DNA of 64,000 nucleotides from Bacteroidales bacterium (GCA_004556005.1 SFJA01000003.1:3019-67018), one strand, 5' to 3'; positions 43,938 through 52,796 are shown, numbered from the stretch's first letter. The notes: a model not told the origin generated them from the sequence alone. Made by a program: numbers and translations.

Positions 43938-44347
43938 TTTTTCTTGTCAATGTAGCTTTGCAGTATGATGGCGGCACTTATCTTGTCAACGGAGTTCTTG
44001 TCCCTGCGGTCGCTCTTTTTCATCCCTCCGTCAATCATCGCCCTGTGCGCCAGGACGGAAGTGAAGCGCTCGTCTTCCAAACTTATGTCAGTGTCGGGAA
44101 ATGCCTTCTGCAACTTATCGAGAAACTTGTCCACGTCAGCGGCGGCTTCGGACGGCCTGCCGTTGAGATTGACGGGATATCCCACCACAAAACGCACTAT
44201 CCTCTCGGATTCGGCATATTTTTGGAGATATTCTATTATCTTTGCAGACGGTACAGTTTCGAGAGGGGATGCAAAGATGCAGAGGGGGTCGCTGACTGCG
44301 ACTCCGACCCGTGCCCTACCGTAATCTATCCCGATGATTCTGTCCAT
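43934..44347 (-). CDS. ruvX: Putative Holliday junction resolvase RuvX/YqgF
   Basis: An RNase H-fold nuclease family protein (137 residues), linked to 16S rRNA 5' processing and Holliday junction resolution. GIDYGRARVGVAVSDPL carries the first catalytic aspartate, VVGYPVNLNGRPSEAA the core strand, and LEDERFTSVLA and DKISAAIILQSYID the remaining acidic positions. It heads the run ruvX-def-manB-M23/LysM-guaA and has a consensus promoter immediately upstream. Confidence 0.94.
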   Translation of the reverse strand: MDRIIGIDYGRARVGVAVSDPLCIFASPLETVPSAKIIEYLQKYAESERIVRFVVGYPVNLNGRPSEAAADVDKFLDKLQKAFPDTDISLEDERFTSVLAHRAMIDGGMKKSDRRDKNSVDKISAAIILQSYIDKKK

Positions 44348-44354
44348 AATTCTG

Positions 44355-44386
44355 CAAATTTAGTCAAAAAACAATGCGGAAACAAA
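44355..44386 (-). promoter_or_regulatory. Consensus promoter for the ruvX-guaA run
   Basis: On the minus strand TTTG (44386-44383), exactly 20 bases, then TAAATTTG (44362-44355): a perfect match in both boxes and spacing. The -33 box lies inside the first codons of the divergent LytM gene at 44374, so the two 5' ends overlap. Confidence 0.65.
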
Positions 44387-45210
44387 CCAAAAACAACAAT
44401 ATAATCAAGCTTTTCCGGCTTACCCTGTCCGACGGACAGACCCACCAGATACTCAAAACCTTCCATTTTTCCCGCATAGGGATGATATGGACGGCGGTCT
44501 CTGCTGTGGTGCTTTCCGTAGTACTGATCTACTGTCTGATAGCGTTTACCCCTATCAAAACCACGATTCCCGGATATCCTGACGCCCACTCCCGCAAGCA
44601 GGCCCTTGCCGGCGCCATCAAGGTTGACTCGCTCGAGAGCATCATCACCCGATGGGAACTCTATGCCGAGAATCTCAGCCGTGTGCTTTCGGGAGAGGAG
44701 ACCATTTCCATCGACAGTATCATCACCGGCAGCGCTGTAAAGTACCTTTCCGCCAAGTCGAGGGAGGAACTCGAAAGGCAGGATTCGATCATGCGCTATG
44801 AGATTGACAGCAAGGACAAGAGCGAAGGCGACCAGAAGCAAAAGAGTGCCACGCTCGAGGGAATGCACATCTTCAATCCGTATAACGGTGTGGTAATCAA
44901 CGGATTCAATGCTGTCAGCAATCCCGGCCTCGATATTTCGGCTTCGGACAATTCTGCCGTCTGCGCGGCTCTTGAAGGAACTGTCATCTGCGTGGTATGG
45001 AATGAGGATTCTGGCTATACCCTTGTCCTGCAGCACAAGGGAGAGGTTTCAAGCGTGTATTCGCGTTGTGAGAAGGTGCTCCGAAATGTGGGTGACAAGG
45101 TCAGCGCCGGCACGCCTCTGGGACTCGTTGCCCCTGGTGACTTCCTCCATTTTGAACTTTGGTACAAGGGAACTCCGGAAGATCCTTGCAAATATCTCAG
45201 TATCCAGTGA
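44374..45210 (+). CDS. Membrane-anchored LytM (M23) protein with degenerate active site
   Basis: A 278-residue protein with a cytoplasmic N-terminus, one transmembrane segment (about residues 33-55, MIWTAVSAVVLSVVLIYCLI), a helical linker, and a C-terminal LytM domain. The zinc motif HxGxD reads SNPGLDIS, so histidine is replaced by asparagine, and the HxHFE motif reads DFLHFELW, losing the first histidine. A non-catalytic role like EnvC/NlpD-type amidase activators is therefore likely (inference). dxr overlaps its stop by 4 bases, a neighbourhood shared by rseP. Confidence 0.85.
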   Translation: MRKQTKNNNIIKLFRLTLSDGQTHQILKTFHFSRIGMIWTAVSAVVLSVVLIYCLIAFTPIKTTIPGYPDAHSRKQALAGAIKVDSLESIITRWELYAENLSRVLSGEETISIDSIITGSAVKYLSAKSREELERQDSIMRYEIDSKDKSEGDQKQKSATLEGMHIFNPYNGVVINGFNAVSNPGLDISASDNSAVCAALEGTVICVVWNEDSGYTLVLQHKGEVSSVYSRCEKVLRNVGDKVSAGTPLGLVAPGDFLHFELWYKGTPEDPCKYLSIQ

Positions 45211-46373
45211 ATACGCGAAAAAGAAAAATAGCCATACTGGGCTCGACGGGCTCCATAGGAACCCAGACTCTGGATGTCGTGAGCCAGCACCCCGAACTGT
45301 TCGAGGTGGAGATGATATCGGCGCGCCGCAGCGTTTCCCTGCTTGCAGAGCAGGCCAGGCGCTTCGATGTCAACAACGTGGTGATAACCGATGAGACGCT
45401 TTATCCACAGCTAAATTCTGAACTAACCGACACTTCCTGCAAGGTCTGGACGGGAGAGGACAGCCTCTGCCGTCTGGTTCAGAGTCCAGACGTCGATATA
45501 GTCATCGGAGCGATGGTCGGATTTAGCGGACTGAAACCCACCCTTGCGGCTTTGGAGGCAGGAAAGATAGTGGCCCTTGCCAACAAGGAAACCCTGGTGG
45601 CAGCAGGCAGTCTGGTGATTGATACCATGCGCCGCAACGAGGCAGTCATTCTTCCTGTCGACTCTGAACATTCTGCGATTTTCCAGTGTCTGCTTGCAGC
45701 TCAGGGCAACGAATTGTGCAAGATACATCTGACCGCTTCAGGCGGACCGTTCAGGACCTGGCCGAGGGAAAGAATTGCCTCTGCAGTGGCCTCTGAGGCA
45801 CTCAAGCACCCAAACTGGAATATGGGATCGAAGGTGACCATAGACTCGGCCACGATGATGAACAAGGGCTTTGAAATGATAGAGGCGCGATGGCTCTTCG
45901 ACGTTCCGGCAAGCCGTATCAACGTTGTGGTGCATCCCGAGTCAATCATACATTCGATGGTGGAATTTGTTGACGGAGCGGTGATTGCGCAGCTTGGCTG
46001 CCCGGATATGCGCGAACCGATTGCCTTTGCGATGAGTTTCCCTGACCGTATCTCAATAGGCAACCGCAAACTCGATTTTGCATCGCTCGGAGCCCTGCAT
46101 TTCGAGGCTCCTGACTTTGACCGTTTCCCGAATCTCAGGCTCGCTTATGAAGCGATTGAGACCGGCGGAAATGCCGGATGCGCCCTCAATGCCGCAAATG
46201 AAGTGGCGGTGGCCGCTTATCTGGATAATCGCATATCGTTTTACGATATCAGTGCCATTAACGAGGCCTGCCTGCGTGGTCTGAATTTTGTAGCAAAGCC
46301 AACGCTCGACGACATTTTCCAAACAAATGACGAAGCGGCTGAAATGGCACGTAAGCTTGTCGCGGGCAAATGA
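45207..46373 (+). CDS. dxr: 1-deoxy-D-xylulose 5-phosphate reductoisomerase
   Basis: The committed step of the MEP isoprenoid pathway (388 residues). The NADPH motif is LGSTGSIGTQTLDVV. LANKETLVAAGSLV and LPVDSEHSAIFQCL carry metal and substrate residues, with LTASGGPF and PNWNMGSKVTIDSATMMNKG following. I chose a GTG start at 45207, which overlaps the upstream TGA by 4 bases and gives the standard N-terminus (RKRKIAILGSTGSIG). An in-frame ATG at 45159 would add 16 residues from the previous gene. It provides precursors for uppS. Confidence 0.96.
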   Translation: MNTRKRKIAILGSTGSIGTQTLDVVSQHPELFEVEMISARRSVSLLAEQARRFDVNNVVITDETLYPQLNSELTDTSCKVWTGEDSLCRLVQSPDVDIVIGAMVGFSGLKPTLAALEAGKIVALANKETLVAAGSLVIDTMRRNEAVILPVDSEHSAIFQCLLAAQGNELCKIHLTASGGPFRTWPRERIASAVASEALKHPNWNMGSKVTIDSATMMNKGFEMIEARWLFDVPASRINVVVHPESIIHSMVEFVDGAVIAQLGCPDMREPIAFAMSFPDRISIGNRKLDFASLGALHFEAPDFDRFPNLRLAYEAIETGGNAGCALNAANEVAVAAYLDNRISFYDISAINEACLRGLNFVAKPTLDDIFQTNDEAAEMARKLVAGK

Positions 46374-47719
46374 TCGTTATGGTATTGTTCAAAACTCTGC
46401 AAGTAATACTTGCCCTTTCCATACTAATCCTCATACACGAGTTCGGACACTTTTTCTTTGCGAGGGTGAACGGCATCCGTGTGGACAAATTCTTCCTTTT
46501 CTTCGACCTCGGCGGAGTCAAGCTATTCAGTACCAGACAGAAATGGTTCCTCAAGCTGTTCCCCGCTGCTAAGGATTGGGAAACCGAATTCGGCATAGGC
46601 TGGTTCCCGCTCGGCGGATACTGCAAGATCAGCGGGATGGTCGATGAGTCGATGGACCTCGAGCAGCTCAAGCAGGACCCCAAGCCTTGGGAATTCCGCA
46701 CCCACCCGAGTTGGCAGCGTCTGCTGGTTATGGTCGGCGGCGTGCTCAACAACTTCATATTCGCGATAATGTGCTATATCGCGATTGTCTGTATATGGGG
46801 AGAAACTTACCTTAAGAACGAAGGCAGCGCGATTTATGCGAGCGAGCTTGCGCAGGAGATGGGCTTCCGGACAGGAGACAGGATACTCAGCCTGGATGAC
46901 TACGTGCCTGAGGACTTCAGTATGCTGCAGGCAGACCTTGCAAGACGCAATGTGCAGAATGCCAAGGTGTTGAGGGATGGGGACACGCTTGATATCTATA
47001 TAGACCACTCTTATATGGGCAAGATACTCAACTCGCCCCTTATGTTTGACGTGGCCCTGCCTTTCGTTGTCGATTCAGTGATGGCGGAAGGCCCGAACGG
47101 AGCTTCCGGACTTGCACGCGGAGACAGGATAATCGCATTTGATTCTTTGTCCTGCGAGTACAGGCAGGATGCTTACCGCATTCTTTCCGAATCCGGAGGC
47201 AAAACGCTTGATGCAAAGGTCTTGCGAGGCTCGGATACCCTTTCGGTTCCGGTAAGGATTGACTCCAGCGGCAAGATGGGAATATACCTGCCCCAGCCGG
47301 ACAATATATGCCACAAGGAATACTCCCTGCTTGCAGCCATACCTGCGGGCATCAGACTTACCGGCGAGAACATAAGCGGGTACCTGAAGGACCTCAGACT
47401 CGTCTTCCAGCCTTCTTCCGGGGCATACAAGTCAGTTGGCAGTTTCATTAGCATAGGCCAGGTTTTTCCTTCACGCTGGAACTGGTACAGTTTCATCAAC
47501 ATACTCGCGCTCCTGTCCATAATGCTCGGAGTAATGAATCTCATTCCTATACCGGGACTTGACGGAGGACATATAGTATTTACCTTGTATGAGATGATTA
47601 CCGGGCGCAAACCTAGCGAGAAGTTCCTGGCGGGCGCACAGATTATGGGATTCATACTTCTTATGGCGCTGATGATACTTGCTTTCGGCAACGACATAAG
47701 CAGACTGATACACGGTTGA
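46370..47719 (+). CDS. rseP: Site-2 protease RseP (M50)
   Basis: An intramembrane zinc protease that cleaves anti-sigma factors and signal-peptide remnants, 449 residues. HEFGH lies in the first transmembrane segment (LILIHEFGHFFFARVNG, about residue 24). Two PDZ-like regions follow (FRTGDRILSLDDYVPEDF and GLARGDRIIAFDSL). The third zinc ligand motif is LIPIPGLDGGHIVF near residue 395, and further membrane segments follow. The start overlaps the dxr stop by 4 bases, the arrangement common across bacteria. Confidence 0.96.
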   Translation: MIVMVLFKTLQVILALSILILIHEFGHFFFARVNGIRVDKFFLFFDLGGVKLFSTRQKWFLKLFPAAKDWETEFGIGWFPLGGYCKISGMVDESMDLEQLKQDPKPWEFRTHPSWQRLLVMVGGVLNNFIFAIMCYIAIVCIWGETYLKNEGSAIYASELAQEMGFRTGDRILSLDDYVPEDFSMLQADLARRNVQNAKVLRDGDTLDIYIDHSYMGKILNSPLMFDVALPFVVDSVMAEGPNGASGLARGDRIIAFDSLSCEYRQDAYRILSESGGKTLDAKVLRGSDTLSVPVRIDSSGKMGIYLPQPDNICHKEYSLLAAIPAGIRLTGENISGYLKDLRLVFQPSSGAYKSVGSFISIGQVFPSRWNWYSFINILALLSIMLGVMNLIPIPGLDGGHIVFTLYEMITGRKPSEKFLAGAQIMGFILLMALMILAFGNDISRLIHG

Positions 47720-47738
47720 TAATCATTAACACTGAAAT

Positions 47739-48728
47739 ATGCGAAAGATAGCGATTATTCTTGCAGCGCTTGCAATGTTGACCGCCTGCAAAAGCACAAA
47801 AACCCTGCTGCCCAACGTCAGCGGCAAGGCAGGTGAAGTGATTGTAGTCATTGAAAAGGAGGACTGGGAGGGCAAACTCGGAAACAAGGTAAGGGAACTC
47901 CTCGCGGACGATTGCCCTTATCTTGCACAGAAGGAGCCTCTTTACACGCTGGTGAACGTGCCTCACGGCAGTTTCGGAGACCTGTTCAAAATCCATCGCA
48001 ACATTGTGTATTTCAACATCAAGGACCAGATTGACAGCGCACGTTTCGTGCTGCGTCACGATCTTTGGTCCCATCCTCAGTGTGTGGTTCAGATTGACGC
48101 TCCGGATGCAGACCGCGCCATTGCCCTGCTGGACAAGGATGCATCCAAGGTGCTCAATGCCATTGAACAGGCAGAGAGGGACAGAGTAATAAGCAACTCC
48201 ATCAAATACGAGGAAAGGAGTCTTGCCCCTCAGGTGATGGAGATATTCGGCGGCAGCCCGCGTTTCCCTATGGGTTACAAACTGCGCAAAAAGACTTCGG
48301 ACTTTGTGTGGATAGCTTATGACCAGCAGACAGTTATGCAGGACATTCTGATTTACAGCTATCCTTGTCTGGATGACGAGCCTTTCAGTGTAGAGAGCCT
48401 GGTCAGCCACCGCAACGAAATCCTCAAGGCAAACGTTCCGGGAATGTTTGACAATACCTGGATGACGACAAGCCAGGCCTTTCCGATTACGGTCAGTTTC
48501 CTGAAGTACCAGGGCCGCAGTTTCGCCGAGATGCGCGGATACTGGGAAGTCGAGAACGACTATATGGGCGGACCTTTCGTATCTCACGCATTCTTTTCAA
48601 GGGACGGCGTTGACATCATTGTCGCGGAAGCATTTGTCTATGCACCAAAGTATGACAAGCGCCAGTACCTGAGGCAGACCGAGTCCATACTCTACTCCTG
48701 GGACTGGGACCATACGGTTGACGAATGA
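47739..48728 (+). CDS. DUF4837-family lipoprotein
   Basis: A 329-residue predicted lipoprotein (MLTAC, cysteine 17). The sequence resembles DUF4837 proteins of Bacteroidota: SGKAGEVIVVIEKEDWEGKLGNKVRELL at the start, then FKIHRNIVYFNI, GYKLRKKTSDFVWIAYDQQT and a late MRGYWEVENDYMGGPFVSHAFF segment. No function is known. It lies 19 bases after rseP, as in many Bacteroidota, so an envelope role is plausible. It converges with the B12 locus. Confidence 0.85.
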   Translation: MRKIAIILAALAMLTACKSTKTLLPNVSGKAGEVIVVIEKEDWEGKLGNKVRELLADDCPYLAQKEPLYTLVNVPHGSFGDLFKIHRNIVYFNIKDQIDSARFVLRHDLWSHPQCVVQIDAPDADRAIALLDKDASKVLNAIEQAERDRVISNSIKYEERSLAPQVMEIFGGSPRFPMGYKLRKKTSDFVWIAYDQQTVMQDILIYSYPCLDDEPFSVESLVSHRNEILKANVPGMFDNTWMTTSQAFPITVSFLKYQGRSFAEMRGYWEVENDYMGGPFVSHAFFSRDGVDIIVAEAFVYAPKYDKRQYLRQTESILYSWDWDHTVDE

Positions 48729-48743
48729 CCCCCGCACCGACAA

Positions 48744-49532
48744 TCATTTCTTTATGAATATAATGGCCATCAGCGGAAGCGATATGATGGCCATTGTTGC
48801 GCTTATTGGCAGGTAAATGCCGAAATTGACATATTCCACGACCAGGAAGGTAATGAGGAGCAGACCTATGCCCATTGCGGAACTGATGAGGTAGTGTTTA
48901 CGTATGTCGCTGCTCTTGCAGATCAGCCGGCTGAGGTTCGGCACGCCGAGCGAAATGAAACCTATGGGTCCGCAGATTGATACCGCAGCGGTAACCAGAA
49001 ACATTATCATAAGCAGACTCAGCGCTTTGTGCATATTGCTCAACTCGATTTCGCCCCTGAAATGGGCGCTGAGATTCTTGTGGTCAAGCAGGGCGGCCGC
49101 AAGCCCGACGACAAACAGCGCAAGCGAAAAAGCCACGTCCCAGCCTGTGACACCCTCGAGCCTGAAATTGGCTGCACCCCAAAGGTAGTATTGCCTCAAC
49201 AGGTCACCATTCGGAGCATTTGTAACCACTATGGTGCCTAACGAGCCTATAAAGGTTCCGAACAGCAGGCCGAAGGTAATCAGGCTCTGCGTGTTGACCT
49301 TGAGTGTCACCAGGAAGCATACCAGCGTGCATATCAGCGTGCAGATGAATGAACCCACCGTGAGCGAACACCATCCTGACATCGTCGCAGCCGCAGCCCC
49401 CAGACAGGCGGCGCTGCCCAGCCCGAGCGAATACACGTCGCCGAGCTGGTTCCGCCACAGATACTGCATCTGAATGCCTCCCACGGGGAGGGCGATGCCA
49501 CTGAGAATGACATATAATATGCTTAGTATCAT
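48744..49532 (-). CDS. FecCD/BtuC-like ABC permease, N-terminally short
   Basis: A 262-residue membrane protein of the FecCD family, which normally has about 320-340 residues and ten transmembrane helices. The family core is recognisable: SGIALPVGGIQMQYLWRNQL aligns with the usual G-Q-x-x-x-x-N-P-L region but lacks the proline, and GPIGFISLGVPNLSRLI aligns with the ATPase-coupling GPIGFxGLxxPHxxR with His changed to Asn. TM1 and its loop are missing, and an in-frame stop about 30 codons upstream prevents an extended start. The ATG overlaps the BtuG-like stop by 4 bases (ATGA). B12 is the inferred substrate from the operon; no ATPase or binding protein gene follows. Confidence 0.8.
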   Translation of the reverse strand: MILSILYVILSGIALPVGGIQMQYLWRNQLGDVYSLGLGSAACLGAAAATMSGWCSLTVGSFICTLICTLVCFLVTLKVNTQSLITFGLLFGTFIGSLGTIVVTNAPNGDLLRQYYLWGAANFRLEGVTGWDVAFSLALFVVGLAAALLDHKNLSAHFRGEIELSNMHKALSLLMIMFLVTAAVSICGPIGFISLGVPNLSRLICKSSDIRKHYLISSAMGIGLLLITFLVVEYVNFGIYLPISATMAIISLPLMAIIFIKK

Positions 49533-50560
49533 TCGATTACAAGAATTGGATTGATTCCCTGGCTGTCGAACTTGTCATACAGGTCTCCGTATTTGTCAAA
49601 GCAGTATATATCCCCGTTGTTCTTGTAGTCCGAACTTCCAACCCATACCATATCTGCCGCGCAAGAAATGGAATATGCCTTATCGATCTCCACGCCGCCG
49701 TTCCACAAGCCCCTGTCGCCCTTTGCCGGATCATAATGGTAAATCCGTCCCGGAAGCGGGTTGTATTGCTCGTCGTAGCCCCCGCAGAGCACGTAAATCT
49801 CGTCTCCGTCAGTGGCTATCGCCGACGGTGACTGATATGGCAGTCTGCTGACCTTGCCGCTCCCGGGTTCAATGCAGTCCACGGCAGGGCCGATATCGGA
49901 ATAATTGCCGAAACTTGATACAAATACCTTTCCTCCGCATACCTTCACCGCCGCGGGGTTTGTATTGACTTCTATCCTTTTGATTTCGCTGAAGCTGGCA
50001 GCGTCAACGACGGACACGGTATTGCAGTATTCGGGATAAAGGTAGCCTCCCGAATTGGCAACGTAAACCTTGCCGTCCAGGTAGGCGACCCCTTCAGGAT
50101 TTGGACCCACACCGCAAAGGCTCGTCTGTCCGTCTGCTCCCAGCCGTCCCAGAAAACCCTCATAGTAAGATACATAGACATTCTCGCCATCGGTGCACAA
50201 ATAACGGGGCGACAGTTTGTTTTCGTCCTTTTTTACAATGATGCTGTCTATAATCTTCAGACTCTCGTCCGTGACCCAGACCAGCTTGGACCCGTTCACG
50301 CTTAGATACAGGCACTCCCCAAGCCTCAGCGCATCCTGGATCAGGTCTCCAGGAACCTGTCCGTTTACGGAAGAGAATTGTCCCGCCAGTGCGCTTTTGC
50401 CTTTCAGGTCATAGACAGCGATGTCTGAGTTGCTGTCGCCCCAGGTGCCGTTGTTGATGACATAGACTTTCTTGCCGGAAGTTTTGTTCCCTTCCTCGCC
50501 TGCAGGTGCTGTGCAGGAAGCCAGCAGTAGCAGTGCATACAATGCGTAACTCTTTTTCAT
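49529..50560 (-). CDS. btuG: BtuG-like beta-propeller surface lipoprotein
   Basis: A 343-residue lipoprotein (LLASC, cysteine 16) with repeated blade-like strands (LYLSVNGSKLVWVTDESLK, VYVSYYEGFLGRLG, VYVANSGGYLYPEY, VFVSSFGNYSDIGPAVDCI, YVLCGGYDEQYNPLPG) typical of YncE-like seven-bladed propellers. In Bacteroides, BtuG is a surface propeller that binds cobalamin tightly and passes it to BtuB. Its position directly between the TonB receptor and the permease, behind a cobalamin riboswitch, supports that role. It is functionally inferred; related DUF5074 propellers exist for other ligands. Confidence 0.75.
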   Translation of the reverse strand: MKKSYALYALLLLASCTAPAGEEGNKTSGKKVYVINNGTWGDSNSDIAVYDLKGKSALAGQFSSVNGQVPGDLIQDALRLGECLYLSVNGSKLVWVTDESLKIIDSIIVKKDENKLSPRYLCTDGENVYVSYYEGFLGRLGADGQTSLCGVGPNPEGVAYLDGKVYVANSGGYLYPEYCNTVSVVDAASFSEIKRIEVNTNPAAVKVCGGKVFVSSFGNYSDIGPAVDCIEPGSGKVSRLPYQSPSAIATDGDEIYVLCGGYDEQYNPLPGRIYHYDPAKGDRGLWNGGVEIDKAYSISCAADMVWVGSSDYKNNGDIYCFDKYGDLYDKFDSQGINPILVIE

Positions 50561-52567
50561 TCAGATATTTATTTTGATTGTTATTCTATAGTTCCGTCCC
50601 GGCATAGGATAGCCGTGGATTATCTCGTAATTCTTGCCCGAAAGGTTAAGCGCGCTGATGCTGAAATCAAGGCCGGTCTTCCTGACCAAGAACGACTTGT
50701 GCAGGTTGATGCCGTGGTCAAAATACGCTTTCAGTGCATTCTGCGGCAGATTCTGTGCAAGATAGTAGCGCTTGCCCACAGCCTGCAGGCTGTAAGACGC
50801 ACCCAGGCCTCCATCCAGTTCCCATCCGAAGTTGAGGTTTCCGCTCAGCGCGGGTGTGTACTGAATCTGGTGCCCGTAATTCTTTGCCGAAGGGTCGCTG
50901 ATATCGACCGCCCTTTGATATGTCCCGGAAATATTGGCGTAAATCATTGATTTTCCTAATTTTGCATTTGATGAAACATTCATTTCGCATCCTGTCATCC
51001 TTACCCGGCCGAGGTTTCGCATCTTCCATACGAACATAGTAGGCACCGCCACAATCTTATCCTTGACCTCATAATGGTAAATGTCCGCAGATGCCCTGAG
51101 AATCACAGACCTGATTCTTGACTCGTATCCTATGCCAAGGTTGGTCTGCAGGGCCTTTTCGCTCTTCAATGTCCTTGTGCCCACCCGGTCATAGTAAAGG
51201 TCGTTGAAAGTAGGAACCCTGTATCCGTCTCTGCATGAAGCCCTTAGAGTCAGTCCTTCCAGCACTTTCCACGCAATGCTCAGGGACGGCGACAGTCTGA
51301 ATCTGCCCTCTGCGGCCTCTCCGCCTTCTGTCCTCTCTCCGATTGCAACGCATTGAAGCAGAGCGGTTAACACCAGCTTGTCCGTCTGCATCAGTGCGCT
51401 TGCGCAGGTGTAAGAACTTAGTCTGCGTGGCTGCGGGCAGAAAGGAATGTCGCTTTGCAAGCTATTGAAAATCAGATCCTGAGCCAGGCCGAACGACCAG
51501 GCTCCCAACTGCTGTCTCATTACATTCAGTCCGCAGGAAGATTCTTCCTGAAGATAGTGGTCCGTCTGCGCTTCAGGGTAAAGAGGTGAAAAGTCGGTAT
51601 ATACGTTGGCTGTCCTGTTGTATGCTGCCGTGGTCCTGACCCGCCAGATACTTTCTCTGTCATTTTCCCACATTCCGTTGACATTCAACATCTTATCCTC
51701 CAGCCGACCTTCCGCTGCGTCCGCATACAGAATAACGGCTCCGGGCAGCCCCCTGTCAGAGCCGTATCCGCTGATGCCAAGCTCAAGCCTGCTCCTTTTT
51801 CCAAGTGTCCCACGCAGCCTCAGTTCGCCCCTTATCCTGCGGCAGTCGGCCCCGTCTCGCTTGCCCTTGTATTGCCCGGCGGCGTTGGCAATGCTGTATG
51901 GATAGTCTCCATCCGAACTCAGTGTTGTCCCGTAAATGCTTGCAGACCAATCCTTTCCTAGACTAGTACCAAGTCTCAGCGCAATGTCTCGGCTGCCGAA
52001 CGAAGCCGCCGTCGCCCTAAGACTTGCCTCCACGGGACCGTTAGCCAACAAGGGAGCGGCGCTTTTAATGTTGATGATGCCGGCAGCAAGGGCAGTTCTC
52101 GCCGGCACGAAGATATCGTCTGCGATACCAAGGTTCATTGACAACTCTTCTATGCCGTCCAAATTGAATGCTGATATGTCCACCTGTCCGTTGCAAGCGT
52201 CGCCGATAACGGCACCGTCCCTGCAAACTACGGTATGCTGCGCTCCCAAACCCCTGACAGACACGGTTTTAAGCCCTCCGATTCCGCCATAGTCCCTGAC
52301 GCTTACACCTGCCCAGCCCTTGATGATCTCATCTATTGCAAGCGCACCGCTTCTCCTGAACTGCTCGCTGCCGGATCTCCTTGCCGGCACCGAAAGACCC
52401 GTCAGGGCGGCCCTGCCGACAACAAGCCCTGCCGTCAGGGTGTCCCGGGCGACTGTTTCCTTACGGGAACTTGCGACAGACTGTGCTGCAGCCGGGCAGA
52501 CCGGTTGCAACAACGCCGCCTGCAGCAGCAAGACGCCGACAGTTTCCAAAAATGGCAGAATCTTCAT
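50561..52567 (-). CDS. btuB: TonB-dependent cobalamin receptor BtuB-like
   Basis: A 668-residue outer membrane receptor. After the signal peptide (to about residue 29), a short TonB-box-like stretch (DTLTAGLVVG) precedes the plug (LAIDEIIKGWAGVSVRDYGG, TVSVRGLGAQHTVVCRDGAV, FNLDGIEELSMNLG). A beta-barrel with many aromatic-ended strands follows, ending in ITIKINI rather than the usual phenylalanine. It is not of the large SusC class. The cobalamin riboswitch lies about 50 bases upstream, which identifies the ligand as cobalamin or a related corrinoid. The BtuG-like gene begins immediately at its stop. Confidence 0.88.
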   Translation of the reverse strand: MKILPFLETVGVLLLQAALLQPVCPAAAQSVASSRKETVARDTLTAGLVVGRAALTGLSVPARRSGSEQFRRSGALAIDEIIKGWAGVSVRDYGGIGGLKTVSVRGLGAQHTVVCRDGAVIGDACNGQVDISAFNLDGIEELSMNLGIADDIFVPARTALAAGIINIKSAAPLLANGPVEASLRATAASFGSRDIALRLGTSLGKDWSASIYGTTLSSDGDYPYSIANAAGQYKGKRDGADCRRIRGELRLRGTLGKRSRLELGISGYGSDRGLPGAVILYADAAEGRLEDKMLNVNGMWENDRESIWRVRTTAAYNRTANVYTDFSPLYPEAQTDHYLQEESSCGLNVMRQQLGAWSFGLAQDLIFNSLQSDIPFCPQPRRLSSYTCASALMQTDKLVLTALLQCVAIGERTEGGEAAEGRFRLSPSLSIAWKVLEGLTLRASCRDGYRVPTFNDLYYDRVGTRTLKSEKALQTNLGIGYESRIRSVILRASADIYHYEVKDKIVAVPTMFVWKMRNLGRVRMTGCEMNVSSNAKLGKSMIYANISGTYQRAVDISDPSAKNYGHQIQYTPALSGNLNFGWELDGGLGASYSLQAVGKRYYLAQNLPQNALKAYFDHGINLHKSFLVRKTGLDFSISALNLSGKNYEIIHGYPMPGRNYRITIKINI

Positions 52568-52613
52568 TCTTCCTCTCTTTAGCGTCCTGACCCCGGGACG
52601 ATGAAGTGGGATT

Positions 52614-52796
52614 ATAATGAGGCAGGTCTTCTGGCTTGTCCTGCGCCGCGCCTTCTCGCCCCCTGAGGGACAATGGCTTACGAATGCGGCTCTCTTGTAA
52701 TGGACTTACAGCAGCGGGCACTGCCCGGGATTTGCACCCGGTTCCCTTTTCAACCGGACAGCTGCGGCTGCAGCCTCCAGTCACCTCAATACGCAG
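52614..52796 (-). ncRNA. Cobalamin (adenosylcobalamin-type) riboswitch
   Basis: On the minus strand this leader contains the conserved core GGGAA...GGTGCAAATCCCGGGCAG, then TGCCCGCTGCTGTAA, and ends in the B12 box GCCAGAAGACCTGCC (plus-strand 52621-52635). Order and spacing fit the Cobalamin RNA family, with a variable GC-rich stem between core and B12 box. It precedes btuB by about 47 bases, so high intracellular cobalamin should reduce expression of the uptake genes. The exact aptamer ends are estimates. Confidence 0.93.

Noticed and set aside
46340..46356. A possible sigma-54 promoter (TGGCAC near the end of dxr), considered because rpoN is in the window.
   Set aside because: The -12 element TTGC at the right spacing is missing; other TGGCAC occurrences checked (29080, 25959) also fail.
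48744..49532. The short permease considered as a frameshifted pseudogene with its N-terminus in another frame upstream.
   Set aside because: The upstream bases encode the end of the BtuG-like protein in its own frame with an ATGA overlap, leaving no room for a displaced TM1; decay cannot be excluded, but no disrupted remnant is visible.
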